From Triplophysa rosa (taxonomy: Eukaryota > Chordata > Actinopteri > Cypriniformes > Nemacheilidae), in contig NC_079910.1 in NCBI RefSeq assembly GCF_024868665.1, positions 14,384,902-14,448,901 on the forward strand: 64,000 bases of DNA, written 5' to 3'. The translations under genes were made by a program, and so were the position numbers. A model generated the notes under the pieces. The model did not search any database. It was not told the origin of the DNA and was given only the letters and a program-made list of their open reading frames with translations. Positions 37,413 to 49,914 of the stretch are shown here, piece after piece (the first letter of the stretch is position 1; each line of letters starts with the position of its first letter).

Positions 37413-37957
37413 AAATGTGACCCAGTCTGTGAAATCCAGGCTAAAGTCTGAAAATCGTTATGAGATAATAAGCATCAAAGTAATAAGCATCAAAGCATCA
37501 AAACTCTATTTTACATTATTTATTCACCAAATTTGCACATATCAGACCTGTATATACATAATTGTCTATATTGTATATTGTGTTTTTGCTGTTTTGTACA
37601 TTGCCTATTTCTATATTATTGTATATTATTATAATTTTTTTCATCTGTGTTCTGTCCTGTTGCTGTCTTTCTGTTGCACTGTGGAGCTTCTGTCACTATA
37701 ACAAATTCTTCGTATGTGGAAACATACTTGGCCAATAAAGCACATTCTATTCTTCTATTCTATTCAAAGTTTGATTTTAAACCATTCATCTGATTCCAAT
37801 CTTTGACATGACGCTATTCTGTCAGTATTAAAGATATCAAGGTTGTATTTTTACAGAATGTTTGTTACATTCTGTAGGATAGTTTTACCTGTATGCAAAT
37901 ACAGCGAATGAAAAAAAACTACTTTAGCTGGGTTTTCACAGGCTGGGTCACAAATTT
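37413..37957. mobile_element. TIR element interrupted by a LINE 3' end
   Basis: The left terminus AAATGTGACCCAGTCTGTGA (37413) and right terminus TCACAGGCTGGGTCACAAAT (to 37957) are inverted copies, continuing into CCAGGCTAAAGT and ACTTTAGCTGG. Between them, about 37540-37765 is the 3' end of a non-LTR retrotransposon (CTGTTGCACTGTGGAGCTTC, CTTGGCCAATAAAGC) ending in a TTCTATTC-type short tandem repeat, as L2/CR1-like LINEs do. Confidence 0.65.
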
Positions 37958-38830
37958 ATTGAATCTTTTCACTATTGTTTTTGCTTCTTCTAGTGAGCTC
38001 AAATAACATCATGTGCTGATATCACTGAACTGACACAGAGAGAAATATAAAATAAGATTAGAATTCTTTAAAACAGAATACGTTTACAGTAGATACAGTA
38101 TGTACAAAAACACTCAAATTCAAGACAGCTAAATATTACAACTAAAGTAAGACACTTACAACACACGTACAAAATGTGAAATTAAATATGGAGTGAAAAA
38201 CTAAAACTACCAAAGAAAATGCCCCAAGTAGACACCAAAGTGTTTTTTACTGGAAGAGATACCTCATCCTATGTGAGGGTTCCACAGATTTGATCTATGG
38301 TCACATTTTGTATGAAATGCGATCTAGAGCAGAGAAGTAAAATGTGTCACTTTTGAGTTCTGCTGTTTCATTCAGAAAATGTTTGATCTAAATGTTTGAC
38401 CTCAGACACGTCTAAACTATAAGCAGTCAAATAAATTGCTAACATACTTTAAGTCAGATAAAATAAAGTACATGAAGGCAATAGGTACATTGTAATGGCG
38501 TTGTGTAATCGAAAACAGTAACAGTAAACAAGAAAGCTCTATTATGTGAAAAGTCGTTTTTTATTTATCTTCAGTTTTAATCAATACTATGTTTGTTAGT
38601 TAACACATAAGGCATATACCCTAATATATGAATGATGGGTTGGCTCTCTCCTCCACTAAATGTCTGTTTATGGATTAGTTTAAGGTATTACTTAAGCAGG
38701 ATGTCACTGTATAATGCCTTTACAAAAAAACCCGAAATTCTTTCCTTCCTGATCACATAAAACAGTGTTTAATACTAACTCCCTTCTGTCTCATTTTGGT
38801 GATTTATAATTGTAGAGATGATAGCGCTAT
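37958..38830. other. Intergenic, no gene seen
   Basis: AT-rich single-copy-looking DNA without recognisable termini or frames. Confidence 0.5.
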
Positions 38831-38839
38831 CTGTTCTTT

Positions 38840-39085
38840 AGACCCGGACAAGAAGCGTCTTCCTTACAAAGACCGTTTATTAGCTCAGAGCTTTTGGTGG
38901 ACTGCTTGAATCCTCTGTGCTTTTGTTCTATGGCAGCTTCCTCTTTGTTGATTATCAGCTCTTCACTGAGGGGAATTTCCTCCTCTTGTTTCAAACTGAG
39001 CAGTCTCTGGAAGTCATTAGCTCAAAATGTGTCATCACTGATCAGCGAAGCTCCACGGCAGTTCTCTGTGGCACAGCTCAGAGTT
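38840..39085 (-). other. Glu/Lys-rich open segment on the minus strand, possible orphan exon
   Basis: Between a TGA near 39025 and a TAG near 38839 the minus strand is open for about 60 codons with a coding-like composition (LKQEEEIPLSEELIINKEEA). A possible acceptor TTCCAG precedes it near 39013. The opposite strand is also open (38894-39109). No upstream exon or homology is recognised. It could be the last exon of an unknown gene, a pseudogene fragment or chance. Confidence 0.25.
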
Positions 39086-39096
39086 GTAGAATTATT

Positions 39097-39310
39097 TAAC
39101 CAGAAATGAAAACTGTGCCATCATTTACTCATCCTCATGTCATCTCATCAGTTGCTCCCACTCTCGCTTGTTTTGAAGTTGGGTAGCTTTCGTTTTGTTG
39201 CATGTGTGAACATGCAAATAAACATTTCATTTTACGTCCCACAGAAGAAAGGGGCTCAAAAGTGGTTTGGATTGAAACAAACGTGGGTAAATGAGGGCAT
39301 ATCTTAATTT
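39097..39310. repeat. Degenerate MITE fragment
   Basis: CCATCATTTACTCATCCTCA near 39118 and GTTTGGATTGAAACAAACGT with GGGTAAATGAGGGCAT near 39260-39300 are the inner arms of a TTAAAGGGATAGTTCACC-type MITE; the termini are gone. Confidence 0.5.
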
Positions 39311-39401
39311 TACCTTTAGTGTTTAACAGTGTGATGCATGCTGAAACATGTTTAAGTACCATATTTGTTTTGTATTATTTGTATTTAAAATAATATTTTG
39401 A

Positions 39402-39434
<33 letters not shown>

Positions 39435-39436
39435 AG
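39402..39436. repeat. (CT)n microsatellite
   Basis: About 17 CT units with one interruption. Confidence 0.95.
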
Positions 39437-39565
39437 TAAAGTTTGGCTGTCAATCAGATCTGCCCTCCGGCTATCTTCACTGATTAAAAACCCCAGAGAT
39501 AAGGGACCTAAATTAGATTTCAATAAGGCCATTGAATATTCATAACAGGAAAACATCTAAAGGTA
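39437..39565. promoter_or_regulatory. Candidate conserved non-coding element B
   Basis: Repeat-free sequence with a TGTCAATCA word, GATTAAAAAC, AGATAAG and CCATTGAATATTCATAA (39530-39545). The mixture of PBX/MEIS-like, GATA and POU/SOX-like words is enhancer-like. It is inferred only. Confidence 0.3.
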
Positions 39566-41305
39566 AATGCTTTTTGATCTCGGCATACAAATACCACTTG
39601 TGTGCATTCGCGGTCGTTTCACACCGGCTCCAAGTGTCGCTGTGCCGAGCGGGTCCGGTAGCGGCAGCGGCGCACCGGAATACTGATCAACTTCTCTGTG
39701 AAACCGCCAGCCATTAATGATCTTTATACTGGAGGGACTCACCAGAAAGGGCACCAGCACTAAACATTTATTTATTAGCACAGAAGAGTGCGTAAAAGAA
39801 GTTGACTAAGTGGAAAAAATATGAGAAAGAAACTCGCGCGCATGCATCAACAGTTACCTTTAAGGTGGAACTTCTGAGTTCAGCCGGTTAATCCTAAAGG
39901 TTTTCCAGCTAAATCATTTATCTAAATTCCACTGATTTAGGCTTTAATAAAAATGACATAAACGTGAATAAATTGAGTATTTTTGTATTCGTAGTCTTCA
40001 ATGTTTTTAATGAATTCACGTTTAATTCTATATAACCTTTATGGGGTCTATAACAGCTGATTTTTTCAGCAATAACATCTTGATATTCACCAAATATCTG
40101 TGACTAAACTGAATAACATGGGTTATCCCCCATGAAACCTAACCATGGTTTGGCAAACAAAAAGAATATTACTATAAACAACCACTGTAGCAACAAATTA
40201 AAGTGAGATTTCACAAAATTGTGTCATCATTTACTCACCCTCTTGTCTTTTCAAACTTGTTTGACTTTCTTTCTGCAGCAGATTACAAAAGAAGATATTT
40301 TGAAGAATGTTGGTAACCGAACAACGGCAGTACCCATTCACTTCTATACTGGATAGACACAACATCAATGCAAGTGAATGGGTACCGCTGTTGTTCAGTG
40401 GTTTTGCTGCATTACTTTAAACCATGTCATTTAGTAAATCGGTATACTACATAGGCTACTGCAATAAAACCATGTAGATGTTGACCATAGCCTACTGCAC
40501 ACTTATATACTACTCTGCAGTAAGCAAATCACATTAAGCAGTGAACTGTTTCAAACAGTACCGTGCAACATTGTGGTCACGTTGCATGTTTAATTCAGCG
40601 TGTGCATCTAGATATCATCTGAGAAATTAAAATGGCCAATTTTGGAATTAATATTGTGTCAGACTGTCTAACTTTTGGCAGTGAGATACAATAATGAATC
40701 GAGGAAGGACTCTTAAAAATCAAGATAGCATTACTAGTTTCTTCATTACACCATGAATAGAAAGTCAAATGAAGTGCATTTCATTATTGAATTCAGCAGT
40801 TATAAATTGTACAATACAATATAGATCATATAAATAAGAAGTTAGGAACGAATAAATCTAAGAATAAAGATTTAAAATACAAACATTCATTTTGCAATAG
40901 AGACTAATGTCCCCTCCTCCACTGTTTAAAGAGAGCGTGAGTTGTGAGAGGAGCAGGGCACTGGTGTAGTTTTTGCCTGAGGCTGTACTGTGACAGTGAG
41001 CCCAGACCGTTTGGCTAAAAGTCTCATCCAGACATCAGGAAACCAAAATGTCATTCACTGATGGGGCCAGTGGGAATCTCTGTAATAATACCGCATCCTT
41101 AAATGAAGATTTGACACGTGCACTGCTTGTGGAGTCATAGTCACACAAAGTTTTTCAGTTTTGTAGTTTTATAATTCTGATCATAGTTATAACCATACAG
41201 GCTCTCACTTGAATGTAAAATACATCGACAATGAAATCTGTAAAAATGGTTTCTTTTGTTTTGGCATAGTGGACACTGAAACCGCCACCATATTTCTTCA
41301 ATTTC
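39566..41305. other. Intergenic; one partial MITE, no gene seen
   Basis: Apart from the MITE remnant at 40200-40410 this is AT-rich DNA. The stretch 40905-41040 is repeat-free and of higher GC but shows no diagnostic motif. Confidence 0.45.
40200..40410. mobile_element. MITE remnant (type 2 core)
   Basis: It contains TCATTTACTCACCCTCTTGT, AAAAGAAGATATTTTGAAGA and the mirrored pair GTACCCATTCACTTCTAT and CAAGTGAATGGGTACCGC, so the centre is palindromic. Related units are at 49915-50185 and 55205-55432. Confidence 0.7.
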
Positions 41306-41307
41306 AT

Positions 41308-41342
<35 letters not shown>
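41308..41342. repeat. (CT)n microsatellite
   Basis: About 17 uninterrupted CT units; further CT-rich tracts follow to 41490. Open frames here are artefacts of the repeat. Confidence 0.95.
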
Positions 41343-41346
<4 letters not shown>

Positions 41347-42732
41347 TTTTCTCTCTCTCACTCTTTCTCTTGCACCAGATGATGGTCATTCTGTTGCCAG
41401 GCAATCTGGTCTGTCAGATTCACACTTGCTTTTACCCCCAGATCTTTTCTTTACTCGCCTTTTCTCTATCTCCAACTCTCTCTCTCCCTCTCTTTGTTTC
41501 TTTTTTTTCAGGAGCATAATCTCACATCTACCGTTAGATACGCACAAACACCTTGCGGTTGTGTTGTCTGTAATGTACGGTGGGCTGACAGGAAGTGAGC
41601 GTGTGTGCGTGTTCTGTTTGTTTGTGTTCCACCTGAAGGAAAGGGTGAACTCTGTGACGGGTCATTGGGGCCGTATGGGGTCATAGTCTCGCCTGCAGTA
41701 TGCAAAGAGGGCCGCGGGCAACGATCATGTATGTAAGCACAGAGCAATCACACACATGTATATTTGGGCATGTACAGTATATGTACACGCATGAGCATAC
41801 AATATGTAGGTATGTGAGTTTCAGTTTATGAGGAAAACACAAGAAATGAGACAATCTAAGGTTGATGTGTGTGTGTGTAGACAAGTGCATGGAGGCAGGT
41901 GGTGGTCTGGAGGGCTGGAGCACTGGTGTGTGTGTTTATCTTTATAGACCTCAGGCCGTGTGCAGAGATGTGAGGTGTCATGCTAGTTGGGCTCCTGCAG
42001 TCTGAGAGGCATCTGTGAAAGAGACAGGTATGTCTCTCACACACGCGCACACTCACGGGATGTTTATATTTACCTTCCATCTCATATGTTCAAAGAGCCA
42101 GAGGTGATTTTTTCCTATTCCTTAACAACAACAAAAAACAAAAACAAAGGGAGAGAACGATAGGTTTTGCTGTTTACGCACATTACATTGATACACAAAA
42201 ATGTGTTTTTCATTTATGGTGGGGACTTTGACTTAAGGTTTATGTGAGGATTTTATTTTTAAACAAAGATTTTGTTGTTGTTTAAACAAATGTTTATGCT
42301 TTTTTTCTGACATTTATATTACTTGGCCTTCTTTTAGATCTTTGAAAGTTATTTTCTATGTTTACTAAACTGATTTGAGTTTTTTTTAAACATTTAGAAG
42401 TTTCAAGTGTCTTCGTGTTTTTGTCCCACATTTTAGAATAACACTAAACTCAGCGAAACAAAGGGAACTATGGGAATTTTGTTGTAACTATAAAAATAAA
42501 TAAAAACATTTTGCCTAGAAATGTTTTCTTGTCATTTTATCAAGTTTTTTGAGATTTCACCAGATGCTTTTTAAACAATATTCCTACAGAGTTCCCATCC
42601 GCGCTCTTTTTGGCTGTTCTTTCTTCATTATTCAGTCAAAGTCATCCATTTTAAAGACATTTTTTATTAAATAAAATGTTAGTTTTATAATGGAAACAAA
42701 AACATTGCAAACATGTTTGTTTAAAGATAATG
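41343..42732. other. Intergenic, no gene seen
   Basis: CT-rich then GT-rich low-complexity sequence, then AT-rich DNA. No exons or repeat termini are identified. Confidence 0.45.
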
Positions 42733-42733
42733 A

Positions 42734-43288
42734 GGGCAATTCTGTGAACTTTTTACCAGTGGTTTTTACTGTGGTAACAGATTTTAACATTTGGTGGTTC
42801 AAATACCCATGTGAGATCTCTCTTCAAATTTGTAAAGCATTTGTTTTATTTTTAGTGCATGATTTTTCATAGTCAGGTAAGTGCCATTTTTAGAATTGTC
42901 ACATCCATAACGCTACATATTCCTCATAAATGGACACATGAAAATTAAAAAACTATTTTATGTTCTATAAAGAGGCATCCCTTCTCCATTCATTGGGTAT
43001 TATTGCTTCAGGATTGTGCTTTTTATTTTACAGAAATACTACAATGTTTATCGTCTCCCAAAAACCGCGTCCTTTTTTTGTTACATCCATAACGCATGTT
43101 TATTTCCCTTTTTTTAAATATAATTTTTTTTCATAGACTGACATTTTTTGATGTTTAGACCCTATCAACAAGGGTCAGTAAAATATAAACAGATGGTTCA
43201 ATATATTCGTAACGAATTCATTCTCTGAGCATTTTTATGTCACGTCCATAACGCAAAATGTCACGTCCATAACGTTGGAATTGCCCAT
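42734..43288. mobile_element. Candidate DNA transposon with repeated TCACRTCCATAACG motif
   Basis: GGGCAATTC (42734-42742) is mirrored by GAATTGCCC (43280-43288), and ATGA flanks both sides. Inside, CACATCCATAACGC or CACGTCCATAACG occurs four times (starting near 42899, 43081, 43240 and 43261), all in one orientation and crowding the right end. Clustered subterminal repeats are typical transposase binding sites. No transposase is present. Confidence 0.5.
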
Positions 43289-43344
43289 GAGGAACATTTC
43301 ACTCAAGTGTTCGAAAACTTTGGTAGTGTATATATACACATAAC

Positions 43345-43650
43345 TATAAATGCACCGATACTAAATTTGTCCACCGATACCAATTATTCAGAGTGATATC
43401 TGCCCATGACCGATTCTGAAGATTAAATGAATATAACTTTCTGAATGTTATTAATTCATATGGACCTTACTTCAATGACTATTAATACTGAACATCAAAC
43501 TGGTATTGTTTCTTAACATTTTCTACACACAGAGCACAAATTCATTGCATTTTTCTGTCCTCTTTTGATTGACAAGGTATATCAGCCCTGATCATTGACC
43601 TATCGGCTGATAGTCGGTAGTGTGAAGAATTGCTTTTATCGACCGATACC
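43345..43650. repeat. Repeat fragment with CCGATACCGATT words
   Basis: TGCACCGATACTAAATTTG near 43351 and TATCGACCGATACCGATTC near 43638 match the interior of a common fish DNA transposon; both termini are missing or decayed. Confidence 0.4.
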
Positions 43651-44175
43651 GATTCAATATTTAATTCCCGCGCTTAATTTACTCTAAACTGCACAATGAA
43701 CAGCAGATACGTGATGGGAACTTCCAAGTTGACTAACATGTGCATGCTTATTTGAAAAAAAGCATCTATCAAACACTCTCCCGCCCAACAAACAGCTCCT
43801 TTACCGCTCGAACATCAGTCGTTTTAAGATCATCTGCGAGTTTATCGCTTCATCAGTTAGCGCGTGTTGTAACGTGGGAATGTGAAGTTTTCATGCACAG
43901 TTGGTTCTATGTTTTAATTGTGCAAGTAATTAAATAACGAGAGTCCATGCATGATGGCGGGTGGGCGCACACGTATGTGTCGCCCGACCCTGAGATGCCA
44001 GGTGTCTGGCTGTTCTCCACTTCATTTGTCACATTAGGAACCAATCAATCAATCACGACGGCCCCCAGCATCTAACGTTTTCTTTGAAAAGCAAAAGTAA
44101 CTGGCAAGGAAAGAAAGTGGAAGAATCGAGAGAGAGAGAGATCAAGAGAGTAGCAGTGGAAAAATAAAAGAGAGA
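43651..44175. other. Intergenic, no gene seen
   Basis: No exon, RNA gene or repeat terminus is recognised; a GA-rich tract lies at 44128-44145. Confidence 0.45.
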
Positions 44176-44179
44176 TTGT

Positions 44180-44890
44180 CTCGGCAACATGTTTGCCTCC
44201 AAGGCAATCGTAAGCCTTTGGGGCCCAAATCTCCATCGAGGTGGAAGAGTGAAGTTGGAGGGCTTGAGAGCTTTTATTCGAAAGCTCAAATACAATCCCA
44301 CACAGACCTGTACTTATCTCCCGGAGTTCACCAATATCCCAGACCCATTTCCAAATATTTCAGCTCAGCCTTCCTCTCTCTTGCACAAGCCTACAAATTT
44401 TCTCTCTCTCCCGATTTTTGCTCTGCTTTCGTGGTGGGGCCAGATGTCCAGGTTGACATAGCGCTTACGGCGTTTGACTTGATAAAAAACCAGGCTGGCT
44501 GTGGGTAAAGCGGGATTAAAACAGGGCCTGAGGCGCTGGTGTTAGATTGAAAACATCCTGGGCTGCTTTGTATGGAGATTTGCATACATCGAACCCGTGC
44601 GGGGCCCGTCCATCTGTTAGAGTGCATTGTCCCCAAACAACAAAGTGTGTTTAAATATTTCACATCTCCATTTACCACAAGGGAGAGAGAGAGAGGGTGA
44701 GAGCCACAGACACGGGCGCATAAAGAGATGGAGAGGAAAGAAGAAGAAAGAGAGAATGATTTGGCATGTCTTTGAATTTGAACAGTTCCCAAATGTGCTC
44801 CCATCACTGAGTAAACAGCTCTGGCCGGGTTTTGGCAGAGTGCAGACCATTCGAATGTCTCATTTTGCATTCCGCGGTGACACCAGGTGA
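44180..44890. promoter_or_regulatory. Candidate conserved non-coding element C (octamer, SOX and E-box words)
   Basis: Mostly repeat-free, moderately GC-rich. A perfect octamer ATTTGCAT is at 44578-44585, followed by E-box CATCTG at 44611-44616, CATTGTC near 44624 and AACAAAG near 44639. POU plus SOX sites within 65 bp are typical of neural enhancers. Several long open frames on both strands (e.g. 44870-44391 minus) have no recognisable product and are likely chance. Confidence 0.35.
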
Positions 44891-45169
44891 GAGCCGGGCT
44901 GAAAACAGGTAGGAAAAATACAGAGACCTAAAACAGCCCTCTATAAAAAGTGCTCAGAAAAGAATTTGGATTCTGGACGATCAGCAAACTTAATGAAACT
45001 ACCTGTGCCCAAACTCTGACACATTTTCACATTTGTTTTAATAGTATTTCTAAACATGTTTACCAAAGTGCTGTACAACTTAAAACAGAGATTTTATGCG
45101 CATATGTCGATGAGAAACGGTGATGATTGAGTTCTGTAAAAAATCCAACTTGCAAAATGTTCTCCCTAC

Positions 45170-45648
45170 CAGTGTTGGGTAATTTACTCCGAAAAAGTAA
45201 TTAATTACTAGTTACTAATTACACATTCGATAATGTAATTAGATTACTGTACAAGTTACTCTCTTCAAAAAGTATTTAATTACTTATTACTAATTACTTT
45301 CTATATCCTACATCAACCTTGATGAGTTAAGTGATTCAAGGATAGACATGAAACGGCTCTTTTAATTCATTCAAATAAATAATATAAAACTACATAAAAT
45401 ATTATTATTAATTACAAATGTGAGAATTATACATTAAAGCACGGATTTTGAAGTTAGACTTTGAATTTTGATGTAAATTCCTCTTCTGCACACACACATA
45501 TTACACAAAGTATTTACTTTAATTACATCAGAAGTAACTGTAATTAAATTACAGAAAAACAAGAGTAATCCCTTACTTTACTTTTTCAAGGGTAAAGTAA
45601 TTAAATTACAGTAACTAATTACTTAGTAACTAGTTACACCCAACACTG
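45170..45648. mobile_element. hAT MITE (CAGTGTTGGGT termini) with exact 8-bp duplication
   Basis: It starts CAGTGTTGGGT and ends CACCCAACACTG. The flanks CTCCCTAC at 45162-45169 and 45649-45656 are identical. The subterminal regions are rich in TAATTACTAGTTACTAATTA-like words, giving extra fold-back. Non-coding. The perfect duplication argues for a fairly recent insertion. Confidence 0.92.
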
Positions 45649-45656
45649 CTCCCTAC

Positions 45657-48279
45657 AAAGATAATAAAGTAACTTGAACATGGAATGTTTAGTTAAAGGA
45701 GTCAAATGATTGTTTTGCATATACTAAACAAATTTAGCCTAAACATGTTTCTAACAAAGATTATTTTGTTGACTGGACTGTCTCAAGTTTTGGGCCAAAA
45801 TATGTCAGAAAGTTTGCCCAACTTGCAAAACAGTGTAATCTGAACAAACAATATTGCAAGAGTTTGAAAGTTCCCAAGATGCACTGCAGCATGTTAAGTT
45901 TTTGTGTTTTTATTTATTTTTCTTTGAAAAATGTTTATGTTCTTTTTGTTCTTAATATGTGCTTTAAAGATGAGGTAACACGCAGTTTCTGCCCATCTCA
46001 TATTAATCTTGAGCGCCTATACAGTAGTATTGCATACTTCGTATCTTCGAACAGTATTTAGTTTGTTCAAATTTATAAAAGAGAGATACAGCTGTACGAT
46101 TATTTCTTGAAAAGGATGGGCTGTTGACCTTAAGCTTGAGAAGCCAGCACGTAACAGCGTAAAGAAGTTAGAATGCATGAAATAGCTTGTTACCCCACCT
46201 TTAATATTGTTGTTACTGTTAGTTATCCATTGTGTTTAGAGTTTTTTTTAAATAAATGATGGTTTTTGATAACCGTGGTTGTGGTTTGTGTGTTCAGTGT
46301 TGAGGTGTCACAACAGCACAACCGGTATAAATGCACTCAACACAAACTGTTTAAACAGGTATTTGATCAAAGTTTTGGTCTGTCTGAGGCATAAAACATG
46401 TACAATTGTAGTAAAAGACAAATACATTTGTTTATTTTTAAAAAATCAATCTATATTCTCTATTTATGTTCAGCCAACAAAAATATATTTTGTTCTGTTG
46501 TTCATTAGGTAAACTGGACTATGTTGTGACAAACGTAATATTTTAAATTGGGTGGACTTCAGTCTCTGTTTGTTGAGTTAACTCAAAAACGTGCGTGTGA
46601 TTGGTTGCCATATTATTTTAGGTTGACTCAACTCTCTTTTTTCGGTGTGAATGAGTTGAACTTGGGAAGCAGATCAGTCTGATTCAAGAACAAATCTAGT
46701 TTTGTGAACTGCATACAATTCTGCATACAATACTCTGGGTTACACAATACAAAATATTAAGCGTCTGCATGCTAATAAACAATCCAGAGGTGGCGTTTGG
46801 AATGGCTCAAACACATTAGTCATAAATAACTGAACTGCAGGCAGTTGACATTTCTGGAGTTTGTGATTCATCCTCACAATCCCACTGACACTTATGATTA
46901 CTTCCACCTGCATTCAACTCTTATTTTTAAAATCTCTGGATTGTAGCCAGTAGCCACTTTCTCACATAAGAGACACTAACAAATTATCTGAGATTTTATT
47001 ACAGTTTGCAAACCACTGTATCTACAGTATAAGGTCTATGTAATTAGTAAATACATATACAGCCCTGGCAATAAGTCAGGTCCAACTTTGGACAACTGAT
47101 GTTTTGCATTATAAATTCTGTATGCATGATGCATTGGTGCGCTTGAAGTGTAAACTGAAGCTCAGCTTTGAGAAGAATTCAATGAGGCTTGGCAAAAAAT
47201 TGCACACAACACATGAGCAAAGATTATTGAGACAAGGCCCATGACTACAACATATTATTACAATAGCCGATTAACAAGTATTAATATCTTTGTAGTCAAT
47301 GTATGCTTTATTTTCTGCAAGCTTTTTATTTTTATATGAATTTGTATATTTGTATAAAACCTATATTCCCTGATACGCTGTAAATAATTTTGTCCCAAAA
47401 ATACCTTAGTGTTTTGTCCATTTTGTACCATACCTCATATTTTGAGAGGGCATTAAAAGCAAATATTATACAAATACGCCCCCCACCGGACATCACTTTT
47501 GGCCGCTACTGTAATTCAAAAGGTTAAATATATAGAAACATTGAAGATAAGTAAAAAATAAATGGAAATGGGCCACACTGAAATGATGATATTAAGTCAT
47601 CCACATGCCTCAACCCTCTTTGTATTATTAGGTCCATAACTCTGACTAGATATGACATTTACAGCGCTGCAAAGTTAGGTAATTATAGTAATATATCTGT
47701 AATAACCAGGAGAGAGAGAGAAAGAGAGAGAGAGCGCATATACATTCAGAATGTATGACCTAAGAGGAGTCTAAGAAGGCTCTTTTCACTCTGAAAGACT
47801 GAAATGTTGACATATTCAGTTGTTAAAAAAGTAACAAAACTTCAAATAGCTGCAAAGCAAATGGACAAACTAGACTGAAAATCTAAGTTTAATAACTCTT
47901 GAGGTTTTGAATCTGCTAGAGAGCAGGACTGGATCAGAGAAACAGCAGTTAAGGTAAAAGTCAAGGCAGAACAAGTGGGCCGAGCCACCTGGCGGCACAT
48001 CCACGCCGATCTCACACCTCTAACACCACCACGCCAAACACACACACGCAGCAGAGATGGACGCGAGGGAAGTGTGGACAGCACGGGGGAGGATTTTGGA
48101 ACACGGTGCCTGGTCAAGCTGTCTTCTCACTCAGATGTCCAAGAACACTATAAAATGAGACATTCTTATCTCAAATATAGCAAAACGTTCAAGAATGTTT
48201 GGTGTGTGTTATGTCAAGAAACAACCAAACACAAAACAAAGTGTTAAACTGGGAGAACAACTGGATCGCTGTTATAGAG
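45657..48279. other. Intergenic, no gene seen
   Basis: AT-rich DNA with a GA-rich tract near 47710-47735. No exon or diagnosable repeat ends are found. Confidence 0.45.
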
Positions 48280-48280
48280 C

Positions 48281-49165
48281 AGTGGTTCTCAACCTTTTCA
48301 TGGTCGCGCCCCCCTGTAAACCCATTTAAAGAACTGGCGCCCCCCACCCACCCCCCATACTGTACATTGAGGATAGATAAGATAATGTGTAAAATATGTT
48401 AGATATAGTTTATATATACTGTATATATAAAGAAGCAATAAATACCTGTATATGACAGATAGATCAGATTATAAACGTAACATAGCTGATAAAAACAAAA
48501 GAAACCCAAAAGAAACCATCACAGAAATTAATGGTTTCCATTAAAATACCATTGTGAACCATTATCTTTTTGCATTAAAACCATTACAAAATTGTTGCGT
48601 TTTGGACATTATTCCGTTTAATTGATTTTAACATCGCAATTTATAATACAGATGCGGTGTGGTGTCATTTGCCTGTCGAAAATAGCTCTTTACATCTTTA
48701 ATAACTGTCAACAGCTTTAAACAGCCGTCCAAGTTCAGAAATATATGAAAAGGCCCTTTATTTACACGCCACTCCCTTCACGCACACTCTGAACTCATCG
48801 GGAGAGAGAGAGACTTGCGCTTATTCTGAAATGACAGTCTGAAAGACAAACATACCTATATGATCTACCTGTTTCTTAAGATGGTGTAGAGGTAATTGAT
48901 GCTGCTTCCTGAGTGGACGTTGGCCTACTTTAGATATTGTGCTTTTGTGCGCAACCTAAAATTGCACTGCGCAGGACCTACAAAGAGTTTGCGCAGCCGC
49001 TTACGCACGCAGCTTCAGATGGAACATTGCCCTCTGTCAATTTGCAATCGCGTTCCTCCGTGCATTCGCGATCGAGTACCAAAGGTTGGGGTTTCGGGGA
49101 ACCGTTGCGCAGTACCTCTGCGCCCCCCCTTGGTGGGCGCGCCCCCCCTGGTTGAGAACCAATGT
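48281..49165. mobile_element. hAT-type element with CAGTGGTTCTCAACC termini
   Basis: Left end CAGTGGTTCTCAACC near 48281 is mirrored by GGTTGAGAACCAATG near 49151-49165, both next to C-rich GCGCCCCCC blocks. TATAGAG follows the right end within a few bases and also precedes the left end, consistent with a duplication. About 885 bp, with no recognisable transposase. Confidence 0.75.
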
Positions 49166-49553
49166 AATATAGAGGATTTGGAAATTGGTGCCAAAAAGTC
49201 AGTAGAGAGATTCAGTTTCGAACATGAAACCAGACATACCATATCCTCTCATAATCTGGATTAACTGTAACAAAGAACCATTATTTAAAAGCCATTACAC
49301 CCTAGAGAGAAAGAGAGAGAGAGGGCGTTGCGATGATGTACAAAGTGCTACATGGTTTGTATGAGAGAACAAGACAACATAATCAGACTAATGGTTCGCA
49401 TTAGTTACGTGCCAAATGCTCGGCTTTTTACTTTAGATCCTACAAAATAAATACGGCGCACAGATCACAGTAATTAAATCAATCCCTTTAAATCACTGCA
49501 AATTCTCTCTTAGGCACCAACCTCAATGGTAAATGTCGCTTAACAGATTAAGT

Positions 49554-49564
49554 TGTGTGTGTGT

Positions 49565-49600
<36 letters not shown>
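49554..49600. repeat. (GT)n microsatellite
   Basis: About 22 GT units with one interruption. Confidence 0.95.
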
Positions 49601-49602
<2 letters not shown>

Positions 49603-49914
49603 GGAAGAAGCAATCGTAATTTTCCTCGGACAAGGACACCTTTTGAAAGTTTTCTGACCGTGACCCACATAAATCAATATGTTATAGACACACAACAAAT
49701 GGATGCATCATTACGTGCACACACACATACTGTGTGAACGGACCACTGCAGTTCTGTCAGCAGGAGGCCGAAGCTGATGGACATTCTGGTTACGCAACTC
49801 AACAGATCACAGCCATTGGAGACAGGTGGCATCACCACGCAGTGTGTAGGTGTGTGAATGTGATAGAGAGTGAGTGGGGGGGGGCATGGACATGAAGCTG
49901 TTGCCATGCATTGA

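Noticed and set aside
41141..41404. Arg/Glu-rich minus-strand frame
   Set aside because: It is a translation of a (CT)n microsatellite.
44391..44870. 159-codon minus-strand open frame
   Set aside because: No recognisable domain and competing open frames on the other strand; the region looks regulatory rather than coding.
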